64,000 bases of DNA, taken from positions 62,001 through 126,000 of the forward strand of contig NZ_JBEWCD010000003.1 of assembly GCF_040530035.1 (NCBI RefSeq), read 5' to 3'. Below, one piece after another: positions 9,679 through 18,358 of this stretch. The position numbers and the translations under genes were made by a program. The notes beneath the pieces were generated by a model. The model saw only the letters and a list, made by a program, of their open reading frames with translations, ran no database searches and had not been told where the DNA came from. This stretch comes from Roseibium sp. HPY-6. GTDB lineage: Bacteria; Pseudomonadota; Alphaproteobacteria; Rhizobiales; Stappiaceae. Within the stretch, counting starts at the first letter, position 1; every line of letters begins with the position of its first letter.

Positions 9679-9906
9679 CTAAAACCGACAGCAGGTTTTT
9701 TAGCCCTTGGCAAGTCAATGATCTGATCGAAAACAGTCTTCCGGAGTTAGCGTCCCGGTGTGGTGTCGAGGCGGCAAGGCCGGGTCGTTTTATCCCTAGC
9801 GACAATTGTCAATGTGATGGACCTGCGACAAGGGGGTCGCCGTCAGTGGTTTTCATGACCGGCTTTCAACGGGATGACGTCAGCGGGGATTCGCTATATG
9901 ACTGAG

Positions 9907-9931
9907 GCCGGTTCCGACCGGCTTTTCTTTT
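9907..9931 (+). terminator. terminator-like hairpin just upstream of the AlbA_2 gene
   Basis: Arms GCCGGT (9907-9912) and ACCGGC (9917-9922) enclose a TCCG tetraloop and are followed by a T-rich run to 9931. It ends only 12 bases before the next start codon. It could end transcripts from upstream or act as an attenuator for the AlbA_2 gene. Confidence 0.55.
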
Positions 9932-9943
9932 GGGCGTTTCGCA

Positions 9944-10738
9944 ATGGCACTTTCCCCTTTCAAACTCTCCTTCCTGGCCACCTATGTGCTGGTCGGTGCG
10001 TTTGTGGGCGTGTTTGTCATCCACCCGCTGAACCTGGTTGTGGTTTGGTGGGAACTGTCCCGCTTTTCTGACACCGCACCAAATGTTCTGGAGTTTCTGT
10101 CGGCCCGCTTGTGGCTGGTCTTGTTACCGCGGCACCTCGACGTCGCGATTGCCTATACGCTTGTCGGCGCGATTGTCGGACTGGCTTTCGGAGTTTTCAG
10201 CCGAAACTACCTGCGGGCTTCGCAGGCCTACCAGTCTCTGCGCGACGAACAGACCACCGTGATCCCGGATCTTATGAAACGCGGGGAAACGGATACCGTC
10301 GAGTTCAAATCAACCCTCCGCTGGGACGTAAAAGAAGACCGCATCAACAGGGGCCTGGAAAAGGTCATAGCCAAGACGATTGCCGGTTTTTTCAACACAG
10401 ACGGCGGCCACTTGCTGGTCGGTGTCGACGACGACGGCAAACCGCTCGGTCTCGACAAGGACCTCTCGACACTGAAAAGCCCTGACCTCGATTCCTTCGA
10501 GCGCACCATCAATGACATTGTATCCAAGAACCTCGGCGGTGATCTTTGTCCGTCCATTCATACTGTTTTCGCGAGAGTCGACGAAAAGGATGTTGCAATG
10601 ATCATCATCCGGCCGGCGCCCCGCGCGGTCTATATGGAAGAAGGCAGGTCATCCGTCTTTTATGTTAGAAGCGGCAATTCAACCCGCCAGCTCGACGTCC
10701 GCGAGGCATTGAACTACGCCAGATCGCGCTGGGCCTGA
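9944..10738 (+). CDS. membrane-anchored AlbA_2 (Schlafen-type) domain protein
   Basis: A 264-residue protein with two hydrophobic spans (about 9-35 and 66-86), a short linker, then a cytoplasmic AlbA_2 domain from about 112 to 240. The domain is recognised by VEFKSTLRW, the IAGFFNTDGGHLLVGVDDDG core and the late IIRPAPRAVY and FYVRSGNSTRQL strands. AlbA_2 domains bind nucleotides or nucleic acids and are often fused to helicases or regulators; anchoring to a membrane is less usual and the role is unknown. The ATG lies 12 bases after a terminator-like hairpin and has no clear ribosome binding site. The next gene starts five bases after its stop. Confidence 0.8.
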   Translation: MALSPFKLSFLATYVLVGAFVGVFVIHPLNLVVVWWELSRFSDTAPNVLEFLSARLWLVLLPRHLDVAIAYTLVGAIVGLAFGVFSRNYLRASQAYQSLRDEQTTVIPDLMKRGETDTVEFKSTLRWDVKEDRINRGLEKVIAKTIAGFFNTDGGHLLVGVDDDGKPLGLDKDLSTLKSPDLDSFERTINDIVSKNLGGDLCPSIHTVFARVDEKDVAMIIIRPAPRAVYMEEGRSSVFYVRSGNSTRQLDVREALNYARSRWA

Positions 10739-10743
10739 CCCTG

Positions 10744-11508
10744 ATGGACTTTCTGACAACGATCATTCCCGAGCAACTCGGCTTCATTGCGACCTGCGTT
10801 CTGGTGGTCGCGAGTTTCTTCACGTCCGCCCTCACCGCGGCAGTCGGACTGGGAGGTGGCATTGCCCTGATTGCGGTGATGGCCACATTGATGCCAACGA
10901 GCGCGCTCGTCCCGGTTCACGGTGTCGTGCAGATCGGATCAAACGGCGGCCGCGCTCTGGTTCAGTTGAAACATGTCGACTGGCTGATCGTCGCGTGGTT
11001 CACCGCAGGCGCAATTTTTGGCGCAGGCATTGGCGGTGCGATAGCGGTGGAACTGCCATCTGCTGCGCTCAGAGCCGGGATCGGCGCGTTCGTCTTGTGG
11101 GTCGTCTGGGGCAGACCACCAAAATTCGGCAAGGCCCAGAAACGCGCAATGGCTGCGGCCGGTTTTGCGTCTACATTTCTTTCCATGTTTTTTGGCGCTG
11201 CAGGCCCCATTGGCGGCGCGGTACTGTCGACCCTTGGCCTCACCCGTCACGGCTTCGTCGCAAACCAGGCTGTGACAGCCCTCGTCATGCATGTTTTCAA
11301 GATCATTGCCTTCGGTGCGCTCGGCTTCGCATTCGCACCCTGGGCCGGCCTGATCCTCGCGATGATCCTGAGCGGATTTCTGGGAACACTGGCCGGCTCG
11401 AAGCTGCTTGGAAAAATGAATGAAGCGACCTTCAAGACCGGATTCAAATGGGTCATGACGGCTTTGGCGCTCAACCTTCTGTGGCAGGCTGTTCGAGGTT
11501 TGATCTGA
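10744..11508 (+). CDS. TauE/SafE-family membrane exporter
   Basis: A 254-residue polytopic membrane protein with about eight hydrophobic segments and the repeated-half pattern of the TauE/SafE (DUF81) family, including the Gly-rich LTAAVGLGGGIALI turn in the first half and FFGAAGPIGGAVLSTLGL in the second. Relatives export sulfite, sulfoacetate or other organosulfur anions. No sulfur-metabolism gene is directly adjacent, although cysK lies 3.5 kb away, so the substrate is open. It follows the AlbA_2 gene by five bases, suggesting one transcript. Confidence 0.85.
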   Translation: MDFLTTIIPEQLGFIATCVLVVASFFTSALTAAVGLGGGIALIAVMATLMPTSALVPVHGVVQIGSNGGRALVQLKHVDWLIVAWFTAGAIFGAGIGGAIAVELPSAALRAGIGAFVLWVVWGRPPKFGKAQKRAMAAAGFASTFLSMFFGAAGPIGGAVLSTLGLTRHGFVANQAVTALVMHVFKIIAFGALGFAFAPWAGLILAMILSGFLGTLAGSKLLGKMNEATFKTGFKWVMTALALNLLWQAVRGLI

Positions 11509-11647
11509 AAGACGCCGTCAATCAGGTCATGCTTGACCGAACCGGCAGCGTCTCTTGAGTAAATCGCAACTGGCTTTGCCTTGAAAGACAAGGCAAGGCG
11601 CGGTAACTCAGCGCGAACAGTTTTCAATAATGCAGGATGGAACGCCC

Positions 11648-12760
11648 ATGGCCTCTCACAGTCTTCTACTTCTGCCGGGCGACGGCATTGGCGCTGAAAT
11701 CATGAAGGAAGTGGAAAAGGTAATCGACTGGTTCAACCAGAACAGCGATATGTCTTTTGAAACCACCGAAGGTCATGTCGGCGGCGCGGCCTATGACAAG
11801 CATGGACAGGCTATTTCCGACGAGGACATGGCCAAGGCACTGGAAGTCGACGCCGTGATCTTCGGCGCCGTCGGCGGGCCCAAGTGGGACAAGGTTCCTT
11901 ACGATGTCCGCCCTGAGGCCGGACTTCTGCGCCTTCGCAAGGAAATGCAGCTTTTCGCGAACCTGCGTCCGGCGATATGCTACCCGGCGCTCGCGGATGC
12001 GTCTTCTCTCAAGCCTGAAGTGGTTGAAGGCCTCGATATCCTGATCGTCCGCGAACTGACCGGCGGTGTCTATTTCGGCGAACCGAAGGAAATCACCGAT
12101 CTTGGCAACGGCCAGAAGCGCGGCATCGACACCCAGATCTACGACACCTATGAAATCGAGCGCATTTCCAAGGTGGCCTTCGAACTCGCCCGCACCCGCA
12201 ACAACAAAGTCACGTCCATGGAAAAACGGAACGTGATGAAGTCCGGCGTGCTGTGGAACGAGGTCGTCACCGACACGCATCAGGCAGGCTACAACGATGT
12301 CGAGCTGGAACACATGCTTGCCGATGCCGGCGGCATGCAGCTGGTGCGCTGGCCGAAGCAGTTCGACGTGATCGTCACCGACAACCTCTTCGGGGACATG
12401 CTGTCCGACGTCGCCGCCATGCTCACCGGTTCCCTCGGCATGCTACCATCCGCGTCCCTGGGCGCGCCGGACCCGGTTACCGGGAAACGCAAGGCACTTT
12501 ATGAGCCGGTTCATGGTTCGGCCCCGGATATTGCTGGAACAGGCGCTGCCAACCCGATCGCGATGATCGCAAGTTTCGCCATGGCGCTGCGCTACTCTTT
12601 TGAAGAGATCGAAGCCGCCGACAAGGTTGAAAAGGCGATCGAAGCAGCCTTGGAAAAAGGTCTGCGGACAAAGGACATTGCCAAGGACGGCGACAAGATC
12701 GTCACCACTGCCGAGATGGGTGATGTCATCGTTGCCGAGCTGAACGCTTTGACCGCCTGA
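11648..12760 (+). CDS. leuB: 3-isopropylmalate dehydrogenase
   Basis: Oxidatively decarboxylates 3-isopropylmalate in leucine synthesis. 370 residues from the ATG at 11648, which is preceded by an AGGATGGA-type binding site; an earlier ATG six codons upstream is less likely. Family blocks are clear: [12 protein letters not shown], the GAVGGPKWD loop, [14 protein letters not shown], the NLFGDMLSD metal-binding segment and [15 protein letters not shown]. The gene stands alone; leuC and leuD are not in the window. A GC-rich hairpin follows it. Confidence 0.96.
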   Translation: MASHSLLLLPGDGIGAEIMKEVEKVIDWFNQNSDMSFETTEGHVGGAAYDKHGQAISDEDMAKALEVDAVIFGAVGGPKWDKVPYDVRPEAGLLRLRKEMQLFANLRPAICYPALADASSLKPEVVEGLDILIVRELTGGVYFGEPKEITDLGNGQKRGIDTQIYDTYEIERISKVAFELARTRNNKVTSMEKRNVMKSGVLWNEVVTDTHQAGYNDVELEHMLADAGGMQLVRWPKQFDVIVTDNLFGDMLSDVAAMLTGSLGMLPSASLGAPDPVTGKRKALYEPVHGSAPDIAGTGAANPIAMIASFAMALRYSFEEIEAADKVEKAIEAALEKGLRTKDIAKDGDKIVTTAEMGDVIVAELNALTA

Positions 12761-12782
12761 ACCGCGCATTGATTGCAAATCA

Positions 12783-12811
12783 AACCGCCCGCGGGTATTC
12801 CGGGGGCGGTT
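12783..12811 (+). terminator. probable leuB terminator hairpin
   Basis: Arms AACCGCCC (12783-12790) and GGGCGGTT (12804-12811) with a 13-base loop, starting 23 bases after the leuB stop. The following T run is short and broken, so termination may be partial. Confidence 0.5.
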
Positions 12812-12832
12812 ATTCTGTTGGCACGAGCTATC

Positions 12833-12934
12833 TTCGTCATCCCGGTCACGTGTAAAGCGCGCAGGGATCGGAGCGCCCGTCACCTTCGACCCGCCATTCC
12901 CGGATCTCCGCAACGCAGCGTCCGGGAAGACGAT
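12833..12934. repeat. possible extragenic element with imperfect inverted ends
   Basis: About 100 bases bounded by CGTCATCCCGG (12835-12845) and CCGGGAAGACG (12922-12932), which match in inverted orientation at 10 of 11 positions. The GTCATCCCGG type of end is common in dispersed extragenic palindromic repeats of alphaproteobacteria. Only one copy was noticed in the window, so the repeat nature is inferred. Confidence 0.35.
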
Positions 12935-12997
12935 GGTCAGTTTGTTGCCGGGTACAAAATCGCCGGCACGCATTCACACCGAGCCAAGGCCGCTCAC

Positions 12998-13417
12998 ATG
13001 ATCGACGACAAAATCGCCCCCTTTCTTGGCACCTGGATCCTCGACGCGGACGAAAGCGAGTTCGAGCAGGGAGACCCGCCGCAAAGTGCGACGCTTCGGA
13101 TTGAAGACAATTTCGGCATGGTGAGCTTCACCATGAGCCAGATCTCGGCTGAGGGTGAAGACAGCAGCGATACGTTCGAGGCCGTCCCGGACGGTCCGGA
13201 AGTCAAGCTCGGCAAAAGCGGCCTCGTCGATGCCATGCGGCTGGTATTCCAGGGCGACCGGAACCTGGTGTCCGAAGCTCGGCGCGGAGGTCTGACGATC
13301 ATGAAAGCAGACCGGGAGCTCTCCGAGGATGGCCGGACGCTGACGGTCACCCAGACCGTTCACCTAGTCGACGTTGCAAGCTTCACCAACACATCCGTCT
13401 ATCGCAAGGCACAGTGA
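12998..13417 (+). CDS. hypothetical protein, lipocalin-like small beta protein
   Basis: A 139-residue protein I do not recognise. From the ATG at 12998 it begins with FLGTWILD, then alternates short polar and hydrophobic strands to the end, in the manner of small beta-barrel proteins that measure a residual of a parent compound. There is no signal peptide or membrane segment. The frame is open for 75 codons upstream, but that stretch lies in the extragenic element and looks non-coding. Its stop overlaps the GTG start of the VOC gene (GTGA), so the two are translationally coupled. Confidence 0.7.
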   Translation: MIDDKIAPFLGTWILDADESEFEQGDPPQSATLRIEDNFGMVSFTMSQISAEGEDSSDTFEAVPDGPEVKLGKSGLVDAMRLVFQGDRNLVSEARRGGLTIMKADRELSEDGRTLTVTQTVHLVDVASFTNTSVYRKAQ

Positions 13418-13812
13418 GCGAAATGAAACAGATGATCGGTGCCGTCGCGCTTGTCGTGCCGGATTACGACACGGCGATTGCCTTCTATGTCGGGAAGCTC
13501 GGCTTCAATCTTGTTGAAGACACACAGCTCAGCGAGACCAAACGCTGGGTGCTCGTCGCACCCAGAGGCAGCGCTGAAACGCGCCTGCTTTTGGCAAAAG
13601 CCGACGATGACGAACAGGCCACCGCCATTGGCAACCAGGCTGGTGGGCGCGTGTTCCTGTTTCTCAACACCGATGATTTTGACCGTGATCATGCGGCCAT
13701 GGTCTCAAACGGTGTCGTCTTTCTGGAAGCTCCGCGCGAAGAAGCATACGGCAAGGTGGCTGTCTTCCAGGACCCGTTCGGCAACAACTGGGATCTGATC
13801 GAACACGCCTGA
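13414..13812 (+). CDS. VOC-family (glyoxalase/bleomycin-resistance fold) protein
   Basis: A 132-residue vicinal oxygen chelate protein made of two beta-alpha-beta-beta-beta units. VPDYDTAIAFYVGKLGFNLVED is the typical first unit and KVAVFQDPFGNNWDLIEH the typical metal-ligand-bearing end with the terminal Glu. The group includes glyoxalase-like isomerases, dioxygenases and antibiotic-binding proteins; the reaction cannot be assigned. The GTG start overlaps the stop of the preceding gene by four bases; an ATG three codons later is an alternative. Confidence 0.85.
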   Translation: MSEMKQMIGAVALVVPDYDTAIAFYVGKLGFNLVEDTQLSETKRWVLVAPRGSAETRLLLAKADDDEQATAIGNQAGGRVFLFLNTDDFDRDHAAMVSNGVVFLEAPREEAYGKVAVFQDPFGNNWDLIEHA

Positions 13813-13841
13813 CCGGCGGCAATCCATGCTGAAACACTTGC

Positions 13842-14804
13842 TTATTCGCTGCGTTTCATCACGAGCAGGGACAAGCCAACCGTGACGATCACAATCCCGA
13901 TCCACTCCCGGATATCGGGGATCTCACCAAGGACCGGGATCGCCAATACGGCGGCTGATGCCGGCACGGCGGCGGAAAACCCGGCGGTTGCCGTCGGCCC
14001 AAGATGCGTTGCAGCCAAGGCAAAGAGAATGACGGCGACGAAGCCGGGACCCAGCCCCTGATAGGCCGCCTGAAACGCAATCATTGCCATGCTGGTGTCT
14101 TCCAGGCCGGACGGAAGCAGGAACAGCCAGATCGGCACGAACAGGAGTGCGTTCGGCACGTTGACGAGAACAAGCGCCTGACGCGGTGTCACCTGCCATT
14201 GCCGAACACCGAAAATATAGACCGAAAGCACCGCGGACGCGCTTAGGAACAGACCTATTCCGACGGCCACATTCTTGCCGCTGGTGAGGAAGCCCGCACT
14301 CCCCAAAAGGACCGCGCCCGCAACGATCACGGTAATTCCGATGATTTGTCTCCTGTCCGGCAAGGTCGCCGCAAAAACCCCCACCAGAATGACCGTGAAA
14401 ATAGGAAGAGCTCCGTTCGCAAAAACACCGGCATAGGCCGCCGACGCCTCGTTCAGCCCCCAGTACATCAGCATTGAATAGAAAGCGCCGGGCCCGCAAA
14501 AAGACATCAGACAAACGGCGTGCCAGGGAAGATGCCGCGGCCACCATTTGAAAAGGAACGGAAGCGTAATGGATCCGGCCACCAGAAACCTGAGCCCTGT
14601 CATGTCGGACGGTGTCAGGCTGGTCGTTACGCCCGCCCGCGAGAAGACGATGAAGCCGGACCAGATAAAGAGGACACCAATGGCGCTCGCGATTCCGAGA
14701 TTGCGGTTCGGAACGAACGAGGACTGACTGTTCAAATTGCTGTCCACCTTCTGAACATGCACCGCGATAGTAGGAATTTTCCCGCGCAAGCCGGTGTTTG
14801 CCAC
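13842..14804 (-). CDS. EamA/DMT-superfamily transporter
   Basis: A 320-residue inner-membrane protein with ten predicted spans arranged as two EamA repeats, as in drug/metabolite transporters that export amino acids, nucleotides or small metabolites. The first span begins around residue 36 (LGIASAIGVLFIWSG). The listed start is a GTG; the first 35 residues are polar and a GTG at codon 20 may be the true start. It converges with the VOC gene. No neighbour points to a substrate. Confidence 0.82.
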   Translation of the reverse strand: MANTGLRGKIPTIAVHVQKVDSNLNSQSSFVPNRNLGIASAIGVLFIWSGFIVFSRAGVTTSLTPSDMTGLRFLVAGSITLPFLFKWWPRHLPWHAVCLMSFCGPGAFYSMLMYWGLNEASAAYAGVFANGALPIFTVILVGVFAATLPDRRQIIGITVIVAGAVLLGSAGFLTSGKNVAVGIGLFLSASAVLSVYIFGVRQWQVTPRQALVLVNVPNALLFVPIWLFLLPSGLEDTSMAMIAFQAAYQGLGPGFVAVILFALAATHLGPTATAGFSAAVPASAAVLAIPVLGEIPDIREWIGIVIVTVGLSLLVMKRSE

Positions 14805-15037
14805 CCCTGACAGTTCCGGAAAAAGAGACTTGGCTCCTCAATAAAGCCATTCGGCCCGAATGCAACCGATTGCTGCGCGCTCGCAACTTGACCGCTGGAA
14901 ATTGGCCGGGAGTGTGCGAATCCAGCATCTCTTCATGAAATCTCCACGCTCTCTCCAGGAGAGGTCCAAGCGCTGCATCCACCACCCGGCTATCTGATTT
15001 GCATGGCACCAAGTACAGCCAAGTGAAGGATATATGC

Positions 15038-16024
15038 ATGCAACATCAACCTGGATCCCGACTGACGTTCGACCGGCCCGGCAGGGGACGTGTCTATAAC
15101 AGTCTGCTGGAAACGATTGGGAACACGCCGCTCGTGCGCATTGGCCGCATGGCCAGCGAAACCGGCTGCAAGGCCGAGGTTCTCGCAAAACTCGAATTCT
15201 TCAATCCCGTTTCGAGCGTCAAGGACAGGATAGCGGTCGCGATGCTCGAAGCCATGGAAGCCGACGGAACGATCGGCCCGGGCAGCGTGATCGTCGAACC
15301 GACGTCCGGCAACACTGGTATCGGCCTGGCATTTGCCTGTGCCGCAAAAGGATACCGCTGCATTTTGACCATGCCGGACAGCTTCTCCGTCGAGCGGCGC
15401 AAGATGATGAAGTTTTTTGGCGCAGAACTTGTGCTGACACCTCGCGAAAAGGGGATCAGCGCTGCCATCGAAAAGGCAAAGGAAATCATTTCCAACACAG
15501 ACAAGGCCGTGATGCCCTGGCAATTCGGACATCCGGCAAATCCGAATGTTCACCGTAAGACGACAGCCGAGGAAATCTGGTGCGACACCGATGGCGTGGT
15601 CGACGCCGTCGTTCTCGGCGTTGGCACCGGCGGCACATTGACCGGTGTCGGCGAGGTGCTGAAGGCCCGCAACCCCGAGGTCAGGATCGTTGCCGTCGAA
15701 CCGGAAAACAGCCCGGTACTTTCCGGCGGAACGCATTCTCCGCACATGATCCAGGGCATAGGCGCCGGGTTTGTTCCGGACGTCCTGCGCACCGACCTCA
15801 TCGACGAGGTCATGACGGTCAGCAACGAGGACGCCATGGAAACGGCGCGGACCTTGGCGATTCAAGAAGGGATTCCGGGAGGGATCTCTTCCGGTGCCGC
15901 GCTTTGCTGCGCGCTCCGCGTTGCGCGGCGGGACCGCATGAAGGGCCGAACAGTCGTGACCATTCTGCCGAGTTTTGCCGAACGTTATCTGTCGACCGCC
16001 CTCTTCCAGGGCCTTGAAGATTAA
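15038..16024 (+). CDS. cysK: cysteine synthase A
   Basis: O-acetylserine sulfhydrylase, forming cysteine from O-acetylserine and sulfide with PLP. 328 residues from the ATG at 15038, which has an AAGGA site six bases before it; an earlier in-frame start would add 13 residues. The PLP lysine lies in NPVSSVKDRIA (Lys 62), the substrate loop is EPTSGNTGIGLAF, the phosphate-binding GTGGTLTGVG is present and GISSGAA closes the site. The gene is monocistronic. Confidence 0.93.
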   Translation: MQHQPGSRLTFDRPGRGRVYNSLLETIGNTPLVRIGRMASETGCKAEVLAKLEFFNPVSSVKDRIAVAMLEAMEADGTIGPGSVIVEPTSGNTGIGLAFACAAKGYRCILTMPDSFSVERRKMMKFFGAELVLTPREKGISAAIEKAKEIISNTDKAVMPWQFGHPANPNVHRKTTAEEIWCDTDGVVDAVVLGVGTGGTLTGVGEVLKARNPEVRIVAVEPENSPVLSGGTHSPHMIQGIGAGFVPDVLRTDLIDEVMTVSNEDAMETARTLAIQEGIPGGISSGAALCCALRVARRDRMKGRTVVTILPSFAERYLSTALFQGLED

Positions 16025-16219
16025 CAACAAAGCTCAAAAATTAAGCAATGAGATCCTGACTGCCGGTTTGACATTACGTCAGATAAAGCGAAACTCTTCC
16101 GTAAGAAAACCGGCATCAGGAACACCGAAGTATAGACTTCGACCAAACCATCATCACAGTGAATACTACAGGAAATATTACGCTTCATTGCATTCAGCCA
16201 ATTCATTGAGAGCACGGAA

Positions 16220-18331
16220 ATGGACCGAAAACTTTTAACAATTGTTGCGATGGATGTGGTCGGCTACAGCCGGATGATGGAGCGCGACGAGGAGCGGACG
16301 CTCAGGCAACTGAACGATACCCGCTCCGGTACGATCGAACCGGCAATTGAGCGCCATTCGGGCCGCATCGTCAAACTGATGGGCGATGGCGCGCTGGCGG
16401 AGTTTACCAGCGTTGTCGGAGCACTTCAGGCAGCGGTTGAGATACAGCGTAACCTGACGGGCACGACTGGAAGCAATGGCGACGCGCCGCAACTAAGTCT
16501 TCGAATCGGCATTCATCTGGGTGACGTGATCGTGGAAGGTAACGATATCTACGGCGACGGCGTCAACGTCGCGGCGCGCCTCGAAACCATTGCGCGACCG
16601 GGGTCGATTGTCCTTTCCAAACAGGTTTTCGACCATGTCAGCGGCCGGGTTCCGGTGCACTTCACCCCATTGGGCGAACAGCAGGTGAAGAACATCAGCC
16701 GACCCATTGAAGCCTATAGCGTCGATGTCGGCGCAACGAAGCCCTCATCCGGTCGGATCAGGTTCGGTGATTTTGAGCTTGATCCGGACCTGTTCGAATT
16801 GCGTTGCAAAGGCGAGACGGTTGCGGTGGAACCCCAGGTATTCGATCTGGTTTCCTATCTTGCCCAGAATTGCGAGCGAACCGTCACAAAGGACGAAATT
16901 TTCTCGAAACTCTGGGGCGAGCGGTTTGTCTCCGATTCTGCATTGAGCAGTCAGATCAAGATGGCCAGGAAGGTGCTGGGGGACGACGGAACCTCGCAGC
17001 ACACCATCCGCACGATCCACGGCCGCGGCTTTCGATTTGTCGCTCCTATGGCTTCAACGGACAGTCCTCCGGTGAGGAACGATCCACCACCACCGGAGCC
17101 GGACATCTACAAACAGGCGAGGATGAAACCATCCGTCGCCATATTGCCGTTCGCCAACCTGAACACGGAACCTTCAGAAGACTATCTGGCGGACGGGATC
17201 ACCGAGGACATCACCACAGCGCTCTCCAAGAACCGCTGGTTGACCGTGATTGCACGCAATTCAAGCTTTTCCTTCCGCAATTCATCGGACGGTATCAGGG
17301 TCATCGGCGAAAAACTTGGTGCCGATTACATCGTAACCGGCAGTGTCAGAAAGGCAGGTCAGAGGGTCCGTACCACCGTTCAGCTGGTGGACGCGGACAG
17401 CGAAAACAATGTGTGGTCGGAACGCTTCGACCGGGACATGACGGATATCTTCGATCTGCAGGACGAAATCACCGAGCTGGTCGCCTCGCGTATCGAATCC
17501 GAGCTTGGCATGACCGAACAACGGAAGGCGGAAAGGCGGCCCCGCAAAAACCTGGGGGCTTGGGATCTCTATCAGCTCGGTGTTGCCGAATTCTACAAGT
17601 TCACAAGCGACGCCAATCAAAGGTGCCAGGACTTTCTTCGCCGCGCAATCGAGCTCGATCCCGAGTTCGCAAGCGCCTATTCGAGACTGGCCTACGCCAT
17701 TGTCCTCAGCATGGTCTATTTTGACGCCGCCCCGGACGACGAGCGCATGGACGAAGCCCTGGCGGCCGCCAAGCGCGCGCTGGAACTGGACGATCAGGAC
17801 GCGAACAGTTTCTTCACGATCGGACGGGTCTATCTGGCACGTTGCGAATATGAACTGGCAATCGACGCGCTCGAACATGCGGTCGATCTGAACCCCTATC
17901 TCGCGGTGACCTATTGTGGGCTGGGCGATTCACTGGCTTACGAAGGGCGGCTCGACGAGGCGATCGAGCAGTTTGAAATTGCAATCCGGCTCAGTCCGCA
18001 CGATCCGTTCCGGTGGGCGTTTTATTCCTATCGCTCACTGGCGCATCTCTTCCGCCGCGAGTTTCAGGAAGCAGTCTCCTGGGCACGCAAGTCGGTGCAG
18101 ACCCCGAACGCGCAATACTGGGCTCAGGCCCACCTCGTTGCCGCTCTTGGACTGCTGGGGGAAGAGAAACAGGCTGCTCGCGCCGTTGCTGACCTGACAA
18201 GATCTAAGCCCGAGTTCTCGGTCGATTTTGCCCGAAAACATCTGTTCTATCTCAAAAAGGAAGAACAGATCGAAACCTATGTCGAAGGCCTGCGCAAAGC
18301 CGGCCTCAAAGAAACTGCTGAATCCAGTTGA
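16220..18331 (+). CDS. class III nucleotide cyclase / winged-helix / TolB-like / TPR fusion regulator
   Basis: A 703-residue cytoplasmic protein with four parts. Residues 1-170 form a class III cyclase domain with both metal aspartates (Asp 12 in VAMDVVGYSR, Asp 56 in KLMGDG) and the transition-state pair Asn 116 and Arg 120 in NVAARLE, so it looks catalytically intact. Residues 180-277 are an OmpR/PhoB-type winged helix (FGDFELDPDLFELR, then HTIRTIHGRGFRFVAP). Residues 303-435 resemble the TolB-like/FlgO-type domain (VAILPFANL), and 450-690 hold several TPR units. Cyclase-TPR and winged-helix-TPR proteins are known; all together in one chain is unusual. No membrane span is seen. Likely a signal-integrating regulator; targets unknown. 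Confidence 0.85.
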   Translation: MDRKLLTIVAMDVVGYSRMMERDEERTLRQLNDTRSGTIEPAIERHSGRIVKLMGDGALAEFTSVVGALQAAVEIQRNLTGTTGSNGDAPQLSLRIGIHLGDVIVEGNDIYGDGVNVAARLETIARPGSIVLSKQVFDHVSGRVPVHFTPLGEQQVKNISRPIEAYSVDVGATKPSSGRIRFGDFELDPDLFELRCKGETVAVEPQVFDLVSYLAQNCERTVTKDEIFSKLWGERFVSDSALSSQIKMARKVLGDDGTSQHTIRTIHGRGFRFVAPMASTDSPPVRNDPPPPEPDIYKQARMKPSVAILPFANLNTEPSEDYLADGITEDITTALSKNRWLTVIARNSSFSFRNSSDGIRVIGEKLGADYIVTGSVRKAGQRVRTTVQLVDADSENNVWSERFDRDMTDIFDLQDEITELVASRIESELGMTEQRKAERRPRKNLGAWDLYQLGVAEFYKFTSDANQRCQDFLRRAIELDPEFASAYSRLAYAIVLSMVYFDAAPDDERMDEALAAAKRALELDDQDANSFFTIGRVYLARCEYELAIDALEHAVDLNPYLAVTYCGLGDSLAYEGRLDEAIEQFEIAIRLSPHDPFRWAFYSYRSLAHLFRREFQEAVSWARKSVQTPNAQYWAQAHLVAALGLLGEEKQAARAVADLTRSKPEFSVDFARKHLFYLKKEEQIETYVEGLRKAGLKETAESS

Positions 18332-18358
18332 TCCGTTCAACGGCCGCGATCTGGATCA

